From Psychromonas sp. L1A2 (GTDB lineage Bacteria; Pseudomonadota; Gammaproteobacteria; Enterobacterales; Psychromonadaceae), in NCBI RefSeq assembly GCF_009828855.1, contig NZ_WUAG01000002.1, positions 434,001 through 498,000 on the forward strand: 64,000 bases of DNA. Reading direction: 5' to 3'. Below are positions 39,025-54,000 of the stretch, piece after piece. The translations under genes and the position numbers were made by a program. The notes under the pieces are model-generated. The model worked only from the letters and a program-made list of their open reading frames with translations. It was not told the origin of the DNA and searched no databases. The first letter of the stretch is position 1. Each line of letters starts with the position of its first letter.

Positions 39025-39621
39025 TTAGTTGATCAGATTCATCCAATCCCTAGTGCACATTTTTATTACTCTTTGACTATCACTTACAAAGTCATTCCAT
39101 GCATAACAAACCGCATCCACAATTGATTCATAACCATTAAAACAACGATTAGCTAAATGATGTTGACGCAACCAGCTCCACACTTGTTCTATCGGATTTA
39201 GTTCTGGAGAGTACGGAGGAAGCTTAATTACGCTAACATTATTAAAGTCTGTCGCAAGATCTTCTGTATGCCAACCAGCCCCATCCATAATAATGACTGC
39301 ATGCCGATCTTCGGCGGTACTCATGGATATTTGTTTCAGGTGAGCATACATAATGTCTTTATTTACATAAGGCATTACCATCGCTTGTGATTGCCCATTA
39401 GTGACACAAACGGAGCCAAATAAATATGCATATTCAAACTGTTGCTGTTTCACAGCTAATGGTCTGCTACCTGTTTTAGCCCATAGCTTTGTTGTTGTAT
39501 TTTGTTGTCCAAAACGTGCTTCATCTTGTAACCAGATATCGACTCTATCTAATGAGATATGGCCAGGGATCTTAAGGATCATTTTTATTTGGAATTTTTT
39601 TAAAATCTTCTTGAACTTCAA
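39025..39621 (-). CDS. IS630 transposase catalytic frame, element B
   Basis: DDE catalytic part of the transposase: VDIWLQDEARFGQ (first Asp), HAVIIMDGAGWH (second Asp) and LPPYSPELNPIEQVW (Glu). All three are present. It overlaps the first frame and is displaced +1 at TTTTAAAAAAATT, so the active protein probably needs +1 frameshifting or slippage of RNA polymerase on the A7 run. The stop lies within the inverted repeat. Confidence 0.9.
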   Translation of the reverse strand: MKFKKILKKFQIKMILKIPGHISLDRVDIWLQDEARFGQQNTTTKLWAKTGSRPLAVKQQQFEYAYLFGSVCVTNGQSQAMVMPYVNKDIMYAHLKQISMSTAEDRHAVIIMDGAGWHTEDLATDFNNVSVIKLPPYSPELNPIEQVWSWLRQHHLANRCFNGYESIVDAVCYAWNDFVSDSQRVIKMCTRDWMNLIN

Positions 39622-40051
39622 GGGACTGTTTTGGGTGCTTAGAGCGAGAGGTTATCCATGAAAAACCTAAACGGTGAAGTAATTTGTAGACACTTGAAAG
39701 GTGGTATTGATGGCCAAAATTATCAGCAATAAACAACTGGATATCAGTGCCTACTAATCGGCCACCCTTATCATTTTTTGTATATTCATTAATATATTGA
39801 ATTAGTTGAAGTGATTGGATTTCAGATAATCGTAAGGGACGTCCAGTTGTCTTTTTATCAATTAATCCATCCAATCCATTTTGATGATATTGAGATATCC
39901 ATTTATTAACACTAGTACGGCTCACTTTAAGAAATTTAGCTATATCGGTACGAGAGCTGCCTTCTTGAAAGTGCGCTAGAGCAGAATAACGCAGTCTCAT
40001 ACGAACACTTTTATGTGTTTTGGCCAATTCAGAAAAATCATGTTTTTTCAT
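39572..40051 (-). CDS. IS630 transposase DNA-binding frame, element B
   Basis: 159 residues with helix-turn-helix SRTDIAKFLKVSRTSVNKWISQYHQNGLDGL, linker GRPLRLS and second domain HQYHLSSVYKLLHRLGFSWITSRSKHPKQS. Diverged from element A yet ending at the same place (FKKIPNK then stop). ATG lies behind the GTGACGT region. Confidence 0.9.
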   Translation of the reverse strand: MKKHDFSELAKTHKSVRMRLRYSALAHFQEGSSRTDIAKFLKVSRTSVNKWISQYHQNGLDGLIDKKTTGRPLRLSEIQSLQLIQYINEYTKNDKGGRLVGTDIQLFIADNFGHQYHLSSVYKLLHRLGFSWITSRSKHPKQSLEVQEDFKKIPNKNDP

Positions 40052-40120
40052 ACGTCACCAAGAGAATATAATCAGTTAATAATTAAATACATTAGATCAC
40101 ATAATTAGGCGGAATGGTAT

Positions 40121-40336
40121 AATTTAACGATCATTCACCTCCCTCCGTATTCTCCTGAATTGAATCCAATCGAACAAGTTTGGCATTGGATGCAGGATAA
40201 TGAAATCGCGAATAGATGCTTTGACGGTTATAACGATATTGTCAATAAATGTTGTGATGCTTGGAATCGCTTCAGTGAAGATAAAAATAGAGTCATCTCA
40301 CAATGTTATAGGGACTGGGCTGATCTGGAAACTTAA
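40121..40336 (+). pseudogene. IS630 transposase C-terminal fragment, element A
   Basis: Reads IIHLPPYSPELNPIEQVWHW, then NRCFDGYNDIVNKCCDAWN and ends CYRDWADLET before TAA at 40334-40336. It carries the catalytic Glu of element A, separated from the first part by element B and by a loss of about 36 codons that held the second catalytic Asp. Confidence 0.8.
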
Positions 40337-40495
40337 TTATCGGAATTGGTATTAATTTTTTTGGTATTTGCAAGCTTGGCAATGGAAAGATGTCGCAGAG
40401 CGTCAACGCTCGTGACACATTGCACTCGTAATACTCGCCCTACTTTCTATTTAAGCTATTTTATTAAAGCACCAAATTATTGAATCATCAAAACG

Positions 40496-40529
40496 AAAAA
40501 ATCCCTGCTGACGTTAGTCAACAGGGATT
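40496..40529 (-). terminator. Terminator of the rRNA operon
   Basis: On the minus strand AATCCCTG and CAGGGATT (with TGAC/GTCA above a C-A mismatch) form the stem, followed by TTTTTTCG. It lies 12 bases past the 5S 3' end. Nothing else is recognised between element A and 5S. Confidence 0.88.
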
Positions 40530-40541
40530 GTTCGTATTAGG

Positions 40542-40660
40542 CGCTTGGCAATGACCTACTTTCACATGAGGAGACCTCACACTATCATCGGCGCAGCTGC
40601 GTTTCACTTCTGAGTTCGGCATGGGATCAGGTGGTACCACAGCGCTATTATCGCCAAGCA
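40542..40660 (-). rRNA. rrf: 5S ribosomal RNA
   Basis: About 119 nt. The reverse strand starts TGCTTGGCGATAATAGCG and contains CCCATGCCGAACTCAGAAGTGAA, ending CATTGCCAAGCG so that both ends pair. Last gene of the rRNA operon; 250 bp of spacer separate it from 23S. Confidence 0.95.
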
Positions 40661-40911
40661 AAAACTTTTTAAAGCTTAGGCTTCTTTGAGCTTTACATTG
40701 TTTTGACCGGTAGGTTATTAACGTTTTTTTGTTAATCACCGTAAGGTAACAATCTAAATCTCTATAAAAAATAAATTAGAAAAGCTAATAGTCGATATGT
40801 TCTAATTCTGAAATTGTTAATCTCGCAATATGTAAATATACTTCACAAGCGCTAGTTTAAAGAGTATCCACTCTAGTCTTGGTAAACACCAACACCACTT
40901 AGGTGTTGTAT

Positions 40912-43798
<2,887 letters not shown>

Positions 43799-44228
43799 AT
43801 ACAACACCTAAACAGTGTCTAGATGTGTATGTTGCTTCCAAGACGCTTGTGACTCATATTTTACATATGAAAAACAATCGTTTTTCGTGCACCTATCAAT
43901 TAATAAATTAACTGAGTAGATACGTACTCACATTACGGTAACGAATTACTATAATGTGTGCTTTTTATTTTGCTTGATTACAGTATCTAATTTAACTACA
44001 AGTAGTTATTTTAAATACTGAGAACAATTTCGTTTATATTTATCACATCAATCAACTTACTCTGTAAAACAGAACTAAGTCATTGTTATTATGTGATAAA
44101 TAAGAACATTTATCAGCTTTCCTAATTGTTAAAGAGCAGACTTTTTCGTTAAAAAAAGCCTTAGATAAGGAGTGTTGCTTATCTAAGGCTTCTCATCATG
44201 TTGGTCACTTATTCTATTTAAGAATGAG
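43799..44228 (-). other. tRNA-Ala to 23S spacer with boxA
   Basis: 430 bp of transcribed spacer. A boxA sequence (TGCTCTTTAACA on the minus strand, 44127-44138) for antitermination lies near the tRNA-Ala end. The remainder is AT-rich and probably forms the long processing stem around 23S. No gene is seen. Confidence 0.7.
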
Positions 44229-44304
44229 TGGTGGAGCTATGCGGGATCGAACCGCAGACCTCCTGCGTGCAAGGCAGGCGCTCTCCCAGCTGAGCTATAG
44301 CCCC
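44229..44304 (-). tRNA. tRNA-Ala (TGC)
   Basis: 76 nt: GGGGCTATAGCTCAGCTGG at the 5' end, anticodon loop CTTGCAC giving TGC, TTCGATC T-arm and an encoded CCA. Second of the two spacer tRNAs, as usual for rrn operons with Ile-Ala. Confidence 0.98.
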
Positions 44305-44350
44305 AACATGGTGTATATAAATAGAAATCCAATTTCATTTTACAAGAAAT

Positions 44351-44427
<77 letters not shown>

Positions 44428-44576
44428 AAACAGGTCTATCTATACGTCTCTTCACTTTCTAATCAAACAATCTGTGTGGGCACTCATATGAAAATTGCCT
44501 AAGCAAGCTTTCATAGCCGGTAGATTTATTTGCCTAAGCAAATTCATCGTAAGGCTTGTTGATGTGTTTCTTTACG

Positions 44577-46120
<1,544 letters not shown>

Positions 46121-46338
46121 AAAGTTTAATTTGCACTTAATTAAAAGTGCGACTCAATACTACTGACTAAAACTTACTGCTAATCACTTATATAAATATA
46201 AGAAACTCACAATTTATTATTCTGAAATAATGAATTATTTCGTGTGTCACTATTATTGATGTTGCCTTTACAAGAAAGGACTTTGATTTTTTTGAAATCA
46301 CATCAACAACAAGTGCTCACACAGATTGTTTGATTAAA

Positions 46339-46350
46339 TTGTTAAAGAGC
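46339..46350 (-). promoter_or_regulatory. boxA in the rRNA leader
   Basis: GCTCTTTAACAA on the minus strand matches the rRNA antitermination boxA, about 220 bp before 16S. Between it and 16S is AT-rich leader likely to form part of the 16S processing stem. Confidence 0.75.
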
Positions 46351-46372
46351 GTGCCTTTCGGCTAGGCGGCGT

Positions 46373-46400
46373 ATATTACGCGCCTTTCGAACAATGTCAA
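46373..46400 (-). promoter_or_regulatory. rRNA promoter P2
   Basis: On the minus strand TTGACA (46400-46395), a 16-bp spacer and TAATAT (46378-46373), followed by the GC-rich ACGCCGCC typical of stringently controlled promoters. Confidence 0.75.
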
Positions 46401-46507
46401 CGTCTTATTTCAACTTGATTTCAAACCAAAGTTCGAATCGTTAAAGCGCTTCTTTTATTCTCAAACTCGCTAGGTAACTTGCGCTACATCCCGTGTCTGT
46501 GGGGCGC

Positions 46508-46535
46508 ATTATAGGGATCACAAAACGATTGGCAA
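46508..46535 (-). promoter_or_regulatory. rRNA promoter P1
   Basis: On the minus strand TTGCCA (46535-46530), a 16-bp spacer and TATAAT (46513-46508), then GCGCCCC as the discriminator. An A/T-rich tract upstream (46540-46600) could act as an UP element. Lies about 390 bp before 16S. Confidence 0.8.
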
Positions 46536-46623
46536 GTGTTTTATGGTGAAAAAATCACTATTTTTCACTTTTTTTATTTATCGTTTAAAAAGCAATCAAA
46601 AAAGACTATTTTATGCTCAAATA

Positions 46624-47232
46624 TTACTCACACCATCTTTTACTAGCTTGATGCTTTATCTGTAAATGATCCATTACTCTCGCAACCATAAATTCATGAA
46701 GCTCTTCTATTGTTGTAGGTTGATGATAAAATCCTGGCGCTAGTGGCATAACCGTTGCACCCAACTCTGATAATGTCAGCATATTCTTTAGATGTAATGT
46801 AGAGAATGGAGTTTCCCTAGGCATGACAATTAACTGCCCTCTTTCTTTAAACACAACATCAGCAGCTCGTTCAATCAAATTATTTGATAAACCTTGAGCA
46901 ATTGAAGCTAATGTTCCACAACTACATGGACAAACAACCATTTTTTTAGGTGCAGACGATCCTGACGCGACAGGTGAAAACCAATCTTTTGAGGTTAATG
47001 CTGTAACTTGATTCTTTTTTGCATTAAAGCGTTCAACTAAAAACTGATTAAGTGATTCAATATCAGTAGGCCAATCTTCATTAACCTCCGTTTTTAACAC
47101 AATCTGTGCAGCTTCGGATAATATTAGATAAACTTTTACATTCGCATCGACCATTGATTGTAATAGGCTTAAAAAATAACCACTACCTGATGCACCTGTT
47201 ACGCCTAATGTTACCGTTTCGTTATATTGCAT
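46624..47232 (-). CDS. ubiX: Flavin prenyltransferase UbiX
   Basis: Makes the prenylated FMN cofactor of UbiD decarboxylases for ubiquinone synthesis. About 202 residues. VTLGVTGASGSGYFLSLL, VVCPCSCGTLASIAQGLSNNLIERAADVVFKERGQLIVMPRETPFSTLHLKNML and PGFYHQP are UbiX motifs. ATG at 47232 follows AGGA by five bases and is preferred over 47238. UbiD is not in the window. Confidence 0.95.
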   Translation of the reverse strand: MQYNETVTLGVTGASGSGYFLSLLQSMVDANVKVYLILSEAAQIVLKTEVNEDWPTDIESLNQFLVERFNAKKNQVTALTSKDWFSPVASGSSAPKKMVVCPCSCGTLASIAQGLSNNLIERAADVVFKERGQLIVMPRETPFSTLHLKNMLTLSELGATVMPLAPGFYHQPTTIEELHEFMVARVMDHLQIKHQASKRWCE

Positions 47233-47298
47233 AGTCATCCTATATTGTTACGACTTAATTAACTTATTCACTCTTACTGACTACTAATCTATTTTGAT

Positions 47299-48645
47299 TT
47301 AACTATTCAAGCTATCTAGTAATTTTTGGTGAATATTACCAAACCCACCGTTACTCATTATTAAGATGTGATCTTTTGGTTTTGCTAATATTGTTAATTC
47401 GTTTACTAGTTTATCGATATCTGTTTCGACATGAACAGTTTTGCCTTGTTCTTCAAACAACTCTTTTATAGACCACTCAATATTTTTATCTTCAAAACAA
47501 TAAACCGTGTCCGCAAGCGCTAATGAATTAACTAATGCTTCCTTATGAATACCTAGTTTCATTGTATTTGAACGCGGCTCCAGTACTGCAATGATTCTTT
47601 CATTTCCAACTTTGGCGCGCAAACCAGCAAGCGTTGTTTTAACTGCAGTAGGATGGTGAGCAAAATCGTCATAAACAGTAATATTATTAATTTTTCCTTT
47701 AACTTCCATTCGACGTTTAATGCTTTTGAATTCAGCTAATGCTAGAACACTAATTTCAGGGGTTACACCTACATGCCGAGCAGCAGCAATTGCGGCTAAT
47801 GCATTATCAACGTTATGATCTCCCATTAAATCCCAATTCACTTGTCCTTTCTTAACGCCATCAAGTTTAACTTCAAATTGTGTTCCATCATTTTTCATTT
47901 TTTCAGCAGACCAATTCTCACCTAAATATTCAACTTCACTCCAGCACCCCATATGCTTCACAGCCATTAGAGCTTCATCTTTATTCGGTAAAAATACGCG
48001 TCCTGTACTTGGTACAGTTCTCATTAAATGATGAAATTGCTTCTTAATAGCATTTAAATCTTCAAAAATATCAGCATGGTCAAATTCTAAATTATTCATG
48101 ACTAACGTTCTTGGATGGTAATGAACAAATTTAGAACGTTTATCGAAAAATGCACTATCGTACTCATCAGCTTCAATGACAAAAAAGGGTGTTTCGCCTA
48201 AACGCGCCGATAAACCAAAATTTTCTGGCACACCACCGATTAAGAAACCAGGCTGCATATTCGCATACTCTAAAATCCAAGCAAGCATGCTCGATGTTGA
48301 TGTTTTACCGTGCGTACCTGCAACGGCTAATACCCATTTATCTTTTAAGACATGTTCTAATAACCATTGAGGTCCTGATATATAAGGGATCTGCTTATCT
48401 AAAACAGCTTCAACACAGGGATTACCACGACTCATTGCATTACCAATAACAACCAAATCAGGTTTGCTATCTAATTGGCTTGGGTCAAAGCCTTGAATCA
48501 ACTCTATACCTTGCGCTTCAAGCTGAGTGCTCATTGGCGGATAAACATTTTTGTCAGAACCCGTTACTTTGTAGCCTAATGATTTAGCAAGAATAGCAAC
48601 ACCGCCCATGAACGTGCCGCAGATACCAAGAATATGAATATGCAT
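47299..48645 (-). CDS. mpl: UDP-N-acetylmuramate:tripeptide ligase (recycling)
   Basis: Attaches recycled L-Ala-gamma-D-Glu-meso-Dap to UDP-MurNAc. 448 residues. MHIHILGICGTFMGGVAILAKSLGYKVTGSD is the Rossmann start, AGTHGKTSTSSM the P-loop, IEADEYDSAFFDKRSKF and FDDFAHHPTAVKTT-like YDDFAHHPTAVK are Mpl motifs, with EPRSNTMKLG near the end. ATG follows GAGGTTTC. Downstream of ppaC, separated by a terminator. Confidence 0.96.
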   Translation of the reverse strand: MHIHILGICGTFMGGVAILAKSLGYKVTGSDKNVYPPMSTQLEAQGIELIQGFDPSQLDSKPDLVVIGNAMSRGNPCVEAVLDKQIPYISGPQWLLEHVLKDKWVLAVAGTHGKTSTSSMLAWILEYANMQPGFLIGGVPENFGLSARLGETPFFVIEADEYDSAFFDKRSKFVHYHPRTLVMNNLEFDHADIFEDLNAIKKQFHHLMRTVPSTGRVFLPNKDEALMAVKHMGCWSEVEYLGENWSAEKMKNDGTQFEVKLDGVKKGQVNWDLMGDHNVDNALAAIAAARHVGVTPEISVLALAEFKSIKRRMEVKGKINNITVYDDFAHHPTAVKTTLAGLRAKVGNERIIAVLEPRSNTMKLGIHKEALVNSLALADTVYCFEDKNIEWSIKELFEEQGKTVHVETDIDKLVNELTILAKPKDHILIMSNGGFGNIHQKLLDSLNS

Positions 48646-48774
48646 GAAACCTCAATATTGGAAATAAGAATAAGATGAATGATGTTATCAAATATTAAAC
48701 TGAAGTGATCCATTTTAACAAATAAGATTAACGTGTTATTTACTATACAAGTGATTCGATTTTAAAAAGGTAAT

Positions 48775-48810
48775 AAAAAAGGCGAGTCTCACTAAGAGAT
48801 TCGCCTTTTT
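48775..48810 (-). terminator. Terminator of ppaC
   Basis: AAAAAAGGCGAGTCTC and GAGATTCGCCTTTTT enclose ACTAA with one mismatch, about 50 bases past the ppaC stop on the minus strand. Confidence 0.88.
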
Positions 48811-48858
48811 ATTATTCCTAGTAATTAATCTAAAAGGTTAATTACTTATAGCTGCTGA

Positions 48859-49776
48859 CTAAGCTTCAAATGCAGCCTGCAAGAATGGAATAATTTGTTT
48901 TTTACGACTAACAACACCAGGTAATTCAAACATATTATCTACAACAGTACTGCTTAATGCTTTTGCGACTTTATCTGCATCTTTAGAGATGATTAATGCC
49001 GTTGTATCTAATTTATTAATATCAGTTAATAGCACAATAGTTGAGTGATAATCTTTCTCTGCTTGTAATTGTTTCATTTCAGCTAACATTTCGTCTTTTT
49101 TAGCAAATGCTGTTTCTAATGATGTTAACTCTAATTGCCCAATTGCTAGTTTCTCGCCAGCCATTTCAAATACTTTTTGGTCACGAAGAATAAGGTCAGA
49201 AGCAAGCTCAGCTTTAATATCTGATTTAGCTTCAAACTGTGCTTTTGCAAATGCTTGAATATCCTCAACACCCGCAATGGTAGCCAATTCATTAGCAGCA
49301 ACAATATCGATATCTGTACAAGTAGGTCCTTGGAAATTAACCGTGTCTGAAATAATCGCGCCCATCATCATTTTAGCAACAGCCGCATCAGGTACTTGAT
49401 TATTAAACTTGTACATGTTGTAAACAATTGTCGCACTACAACCGACAGGCCAGATCCAACATTCTAAAGGTGTTGAAGTTGTAATGTCACCCAATTTATG
49501 GTGATCAACAATACCTAGAATAGTCGCTTTTTTCATGTCTGCAGTACCTTGACCCCAGTCAGAGTAGTCAACAATGAAAATTTCTTCGCCAGCAACTTCA
49601 GTGCGAATTTCAGGCTGAGGTAAACCTGATTGTTCTAATAAAAATAACGCCTCAGGATTTGGTTCACCTTGTAATGCAGGAGTTGCTGATTTGCCCATTT
49701 TATTAAATAAACTAGCAAGGCCGATAGCACTACATAAGCTATCACAATCTGGGTTTTGGTGTCCTAATACAATCAT
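48859..49776 (-). CDS. ppaC: Manganese-dependent inorganic pyrophosphatase
   Basis: DHH-family class II pyrophosphatase hydrolysing PPi. About 305 residues. GHQNPDCDSLCSAIGLA and IVDYSDWGQG, VDHHKLGD hold the metal-binding Asp and His; SRKKQIIPFL is the conserved C-terminal Arg/Lys motif. ATG at 49776 (MIVLGHQNP) is preferred to GTG at 49788 because the family starts right at the first beta strand. The 554 bp up to rsmJ are AT-rich with only a 10-bp stem at 49966-49998. Confidence 0.95.
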   Translation of the reverse strand: MIVLGHQNPDCDSLCSAIGLASLFNKMGKSATPALQGEPNPEALFLLEQSGLPQPEIRTEVAGEEIFIVDYSDWGQGTADMKKATILGIVDHHKLGDITTSTPLECWIWPVGCSATIVYNMYKFNNQVPDAAVAKMMMGAIISDTVNFQGPTCTDIDIVAANELATIAGVEDIQAFAKAQFEAKSDIKAELASDLILRDQKVFEMAGEKLAIGQLELTSLETAFAKKDEMLAEMKQLQAEKDYHSTIVLLTDINKLDTTALIISKDADKVAKALSSTVVDNMFELPGVVSRKKQIIPFLQAAFEA

Positions 49777-50330
49777 CGGTATATCCACTATTTTAATAAG
49801 TTAATTGGGGGTGATTAGTTAATTTCTGCAGAATACCTGATTCTGCCAGTAATTTTAAGTATAAACGTTTATCTAAAATGACTCTTTTCAATATTACTAT
49901 TTCTATCTCACTTGTTTTAAGTGATCAAACTCTGTTCTGCACATTGAATAGTAGCGGTTATTTTTAGTATTAATCGTCGTGTGAAATAGATTAATACTTT
50001 CTATCAGTTCATATAGAAACATACAGAATCTTTAATATAACTAAGATTATACTCCGATGAATTAACAAAATATATAACGGCTCTTGAGATGAAATAGATA
50101 TCGTTTATATTAAAGACTCAAAAGACATTTCAACTTTAATTAAAATCGAAGTGTCTATTAAGTATTTATTTGTGAATATTACTTTAGGAAAGATTTTTTT
50201 AGGTAACACTTTATAGAAAGAAGAATACTACCACCGCTCTCAAAATATAGACTTAACGTATAATGGTTGTTTTATATCGATGTATGATTACAGTTACAAC
50301 AGCGAAACCATACACCACAACAGTTTATTC
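49777..50330. other. Non-coding gap between rsmJ and ppaC
   Basis: AT-rich, no convincing gene. Contains AGTATTAATC (49966-49975) paired with GATTAATACT (49989-49998), loop 13 nt, of unknown role, and presumably the ppaC promoter. Confidence 0.5.
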
Positions 50331-51083
50331 TTAACGGCCAATGGCTTGTTTAACATAAACATCAAATCGATTATTTTTCATGTTGATACTCATGCTAGGC
50401 TTTTTATCGTTTAAAAAAGGTGCGTAGTCAGGGCGTTTTACTACCACTCTGTATTTAGCAGCAGCTAATGCAACATCTAATAGATCATCGGCATCTAAAT
50501 CAGCACCTACTACGCCTTGGAACACACGCATCTCTTTTTTGACTAATGCAGACTTTTTTTTATGTGGGAACATCGGGTCTAAATAAACAATATCAGCTTG
50601 ATTATTTTGTAGATACTCATACCCACTTGCATGGGTTAAGCGCATACGTTGTTGCATCCACTCCCCTATTTCACTGTCTAAATAAGCTCTTTCTAGCCCA
50701 TCTTGTAATAATGCAGCTGCGACGGGTGAACGTTCGACCATATCGACTTTACATCCCAAAGATGCCAATACAAAGGCATCTCTACCTAAGCCCGCTGTCG
50801 CGTCAATAACGTGCAATGACACACCTGCTTTCATGCCTATCGCTTTTGCAATTGATTGCCCTTTACCCCCACCAAACTTTCTACGATGAGCAACCGCACC
50901 AGAGGCAAAATCAACAAATACCAAACCTTGTTGTTTGTCATCCAATTGTTCAAGCGCTAAATATTCTGGCAGTAAGCGTAATTGAAACTGTTCACTTTTA
51001 GAGGCTAAAAAGCCCCACTTTTCGCGCAACTTCTTTGCTTTAGGCGCCAGAATATTTTCATTACAGATTAATGCAATATCCAT
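50331..51083 (-). CDS. rsmJ: 16S rRNA (guanine-1516-N2)-methyltransferase
   Basis: Methylates G1516 of 16S rRNA. 250 residues. [49 protein letters not shown] (SAM loop) and [23 protein letters not shown] are diagnostic. ATG at 51083 overlaps the stop of the GGDEF-EAL gene in TAATG, and its GAGGAT Shine-Dalgarno lies inside that gene, so the two are translationally coupled. Confidence 0.95.
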   Translation of the reverse strand: MDIALICNENILAPKAKKLREKWGFLASKSEQFQLRLLPEYLALEQLDDKQQGLVFVDFASGAVAHRRKFGGGKGQSIAKAIGMKAGVSLHVIDATAGLGRDAFVLASLGCKVDMVERSPVAAALLQDGLERAYLDSEIGEWMQQRMRLTHASGYEYLQNNQADIVYLDPMFPHKKKSALVKKEMRVFQGVVGADLDADDLLDVALAAAKYRVVVKRPDYAPFLNDKKPSMSINMKNNRFDVYVKQAIGR

Positions 51084-54000
51084 TAATAATCCTCTTCGTT
51101 CAATGAAGTTGATAATAATGCCATCATATCTATCGGCATAGGTTTTCCTAAGTGATAGCCTTGTGCATAGTCGACACCGATTTCTTTTAATTTTTCGATA
51201 ATATCTTCATTCTCTACATATTCTGCAATGGTCTTTTTACCAAACAGATGGCTTAACTCATGAATTGTTTTAACAATACCAAAGTCTTGTGCGTCGCTTG
51301 CCATATCTTTAACAAAAACCCCATCAATTTTTAAATAATCTACATTCAAACGTTTCAAATAACCAAATGAAGAAAGACCAGTACCAAAGTCATCTAACGC
51401 CAATTTACACCCTAGTTTTTTCAATGAATTAATTAGTTTAGATGCATTGCTAAAGTTACCTATTGCAACCGTTTCAGTGATTTCAAAACACAGTTTTTCT
51501 AATGGTAATGAAGAGTGTGTTAATAATTGAACGAGATCTTCGATAAATTTAGGGTCGCCAAGTGACTGCCCCGATAAATTAATTGAACACATATTTAACT
51601 TTAAGACATGTTCAGGATGATTTTTCAGCCAATTTAATGTTTTAGTAATAATGATCATATCGATCTTATCTGCTAAGTTATAACTTTCAGCAATCGGAAT
51701 AAATTTAGCTGGCGGCGCTAGTTCACCATTTTCATCAATCATTCTTGTTAGAATTTCATAATGTAAATAATCATCATCGCCATCCACTGGTTTAATTAAT
51801 TGAGCATATAAACAAAAACGCGTTTCATCACGTAAAGCATCTTGCACTTTAGTTACCCAAACGACTTCTTCTCGACGTAGTTCCTCTTGTTTATCTTCCT
51901 CATAAACATGAATACGATTTCGCCCTGATTGCTTAGCGGTATAACAAGCGCTATCAACACAGTTAAGAGCTTGTACACCATCCCTAGAGAAAGTAGATAG
52001 TTCAGTAAGGCCGATACTGATGCCTAATGAAAAGTGATGCTCCTCCCATAAGAAATAATGTTTAGCAATAGCTGAAATAATGGTTTCAGCAACTTTATGT
52101 GCTTCATCGAGTTCAAGCATTGGTAGAATAATGGCAAACTCATCACCACCTAAGCGAGCAACCATTGCTCTTGTTGGCACACTGTCGGTCAATATCGTGG
52201 CAATTTGTCGTAACACTTCATCACCAGCATGATGTCCGCAGGTATCGTTGATGATTTTAAATTTGTCCATATCCAAATACATTAAACTACATGGATTATT
52301 TGACGTTTGTATATCTTGTAAACTTTTATCTAACTGACTTTCAAAAAACAAACGATTCTTTAATCCCGTTAGATAATCATGTGACGCGCGATAATTTAAC
52401 TCTTTAGAAAGCTCATAACGTTCAGTTATATTTTCACAGACTAGAAAGTATTGATCGTGACCTTCTATTTTTCTTACTCGTTCATTAATCCAGACTTTTC
52501 TGCCATTCTTTGTAGAATAAGAAATTTCCCGTGTTAATAACATATCCTCTCGATCAGCACATTCTGCAAGATAGCTTTTTAATTCGTTAATATTAACTAA
52601 TTGAGAATAAAGTGTGACAAGGTTTCGGCCAATTAACTCTCCATCTGCATAACCTAATAAATTACAGCCAAATTTATTACAAGACAAAATTAAACCTTGT
52701 ACATTTAGCATGAGTAACATTGAAGGACTTTCATCTAATAATAGATTTGAACGCTTATTCGCCTTTTGAACTTCTTCTTCTACCGCTTTAATACTACTAA
52801 TATCACGAGCTTCGACAATGATTGATGTGATCTCATTGCGACTATTACCTGTATCCAAGTCATTTTTAACAGGTTGAATGAAAACATCAAATGCATAACT
52901 TTCCTGATTTTTGTTAATTAATCGACATTCAAATCGAGCAGTTTTACCTACTCTAGCCTGTCCCATCGCTGACTTTAATTTCCTTTTACTGGCGGCATCA
53001 TGTTGCCACCAAGGTGTTTCCCATAATATTTCGCCATTAACATCACTTTCTGACATTTCAATAAAGTCTAAAGCGGTTTGATTTGCCATTTTTACTTCGC
53101 CAACCAAATCTAAGATAAAGATAAAGTCATAAGAAACATTAAAAATATTTTTAACTCTTTCATGTTTGGCTTTTAATAAAGAGGTTGTTACCTCTAAATT
53201 ATGGAATTTTCGCCATCCCCATATAAAGACAAGAGTAAAAATAAATAAAATAATCAAAAGCGTCATCAGACCAAAATGAGTTTCATCTTCTTGATCTGGT
53301 TGATTAATTATTTTATAACCATCAGGTAGGTCAGTCCCTTTAATCCCCCATCTTAATAACTCAGCATATTGTATAAGGTATTGATTATTTAAATTTATTT
53401 CAGCAGGCAAGTCTTCAATTGATAGCCCTTCTAAAAGCTGTAAAACTTTATCTGCTGCGGCCTCTCCTTGAATAAAGCCACTTGCCACGACACCACCTAC
53501 AACTCCCTCAATTAAGTCATGCTGGTGCAATACAAACAAAGGAATTCTAGCAATCGATGTTAAAGATTTGAGTATTTCATTCCGGTTTATAAATGAGCCA
53601 TTTTTATCTCGCGAAAAATCGCTGAAGATTACCACCGCATTATTCCGAGCTTTACTAATGATTTGTTTTAAAGAAACTTCCGTTTCTTCACTTAAAATAG
53701 TTAAACTTTGCTTAAGGTTTACAGATAATTGTTGAGTAGTATCCTCTGTTAATTTACTCGCAGAAGAAGTGCCCGTTACAATATAAATATCAGTTGCTTT
53801 AGGAAATAATTCTATCGCTAAATTCACAGTATCAAAAATATTTTCAGGCTCTACGACTGCAGATAATTTATGAGAGAACTCAGTAACTAAATGGTTTTTT
53901 AACTTAATCCCAGTTAAGATAATAGGCGTATTGACAAATAATCGCTCACCATAGTCTTGCACTAATTTAAACGCATTTTCGCCGCTCACAATAACAGCAT

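Larger units (their letters stand above)
39009..40120 (-). mobile_element. IS630-family element B, complete, inside element A
   Basis: About 1.11 kb. The ends ATATCATTCCGCCTAATTA (from 39009) and the complement ATACCATTCCGCCTAATTA (to 40120) agree except one base. Two overlapping frames on the minus strand encode a whole transposase. No clean TA duplication is seen, consistent with a deletion of neighbouring element A sequence. Confidence 0.88.
38244..40352 (+). mobile_element. IS630-family element A, interrupted
   Basis: Left end ATACCATTTCCGATAA at 38244 pairs with the right end (complement ATACCAATTCCGATAA) ending at 40352, with TA on both sides (38242-38243, 40353-40354), the IS630/Tc1 target. 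Its transposase reads on the plus strand and is broken by element B at 39009-40120, with about 108 bp of host coding sequence missing at the junction. Confidence 0.85.

Noticed and set aside
38239..40354. A single large transposon with passenger genes
   Set aside because: All frames are explained by two IS630 transposases in opposite orientations; no cargo gene exists.
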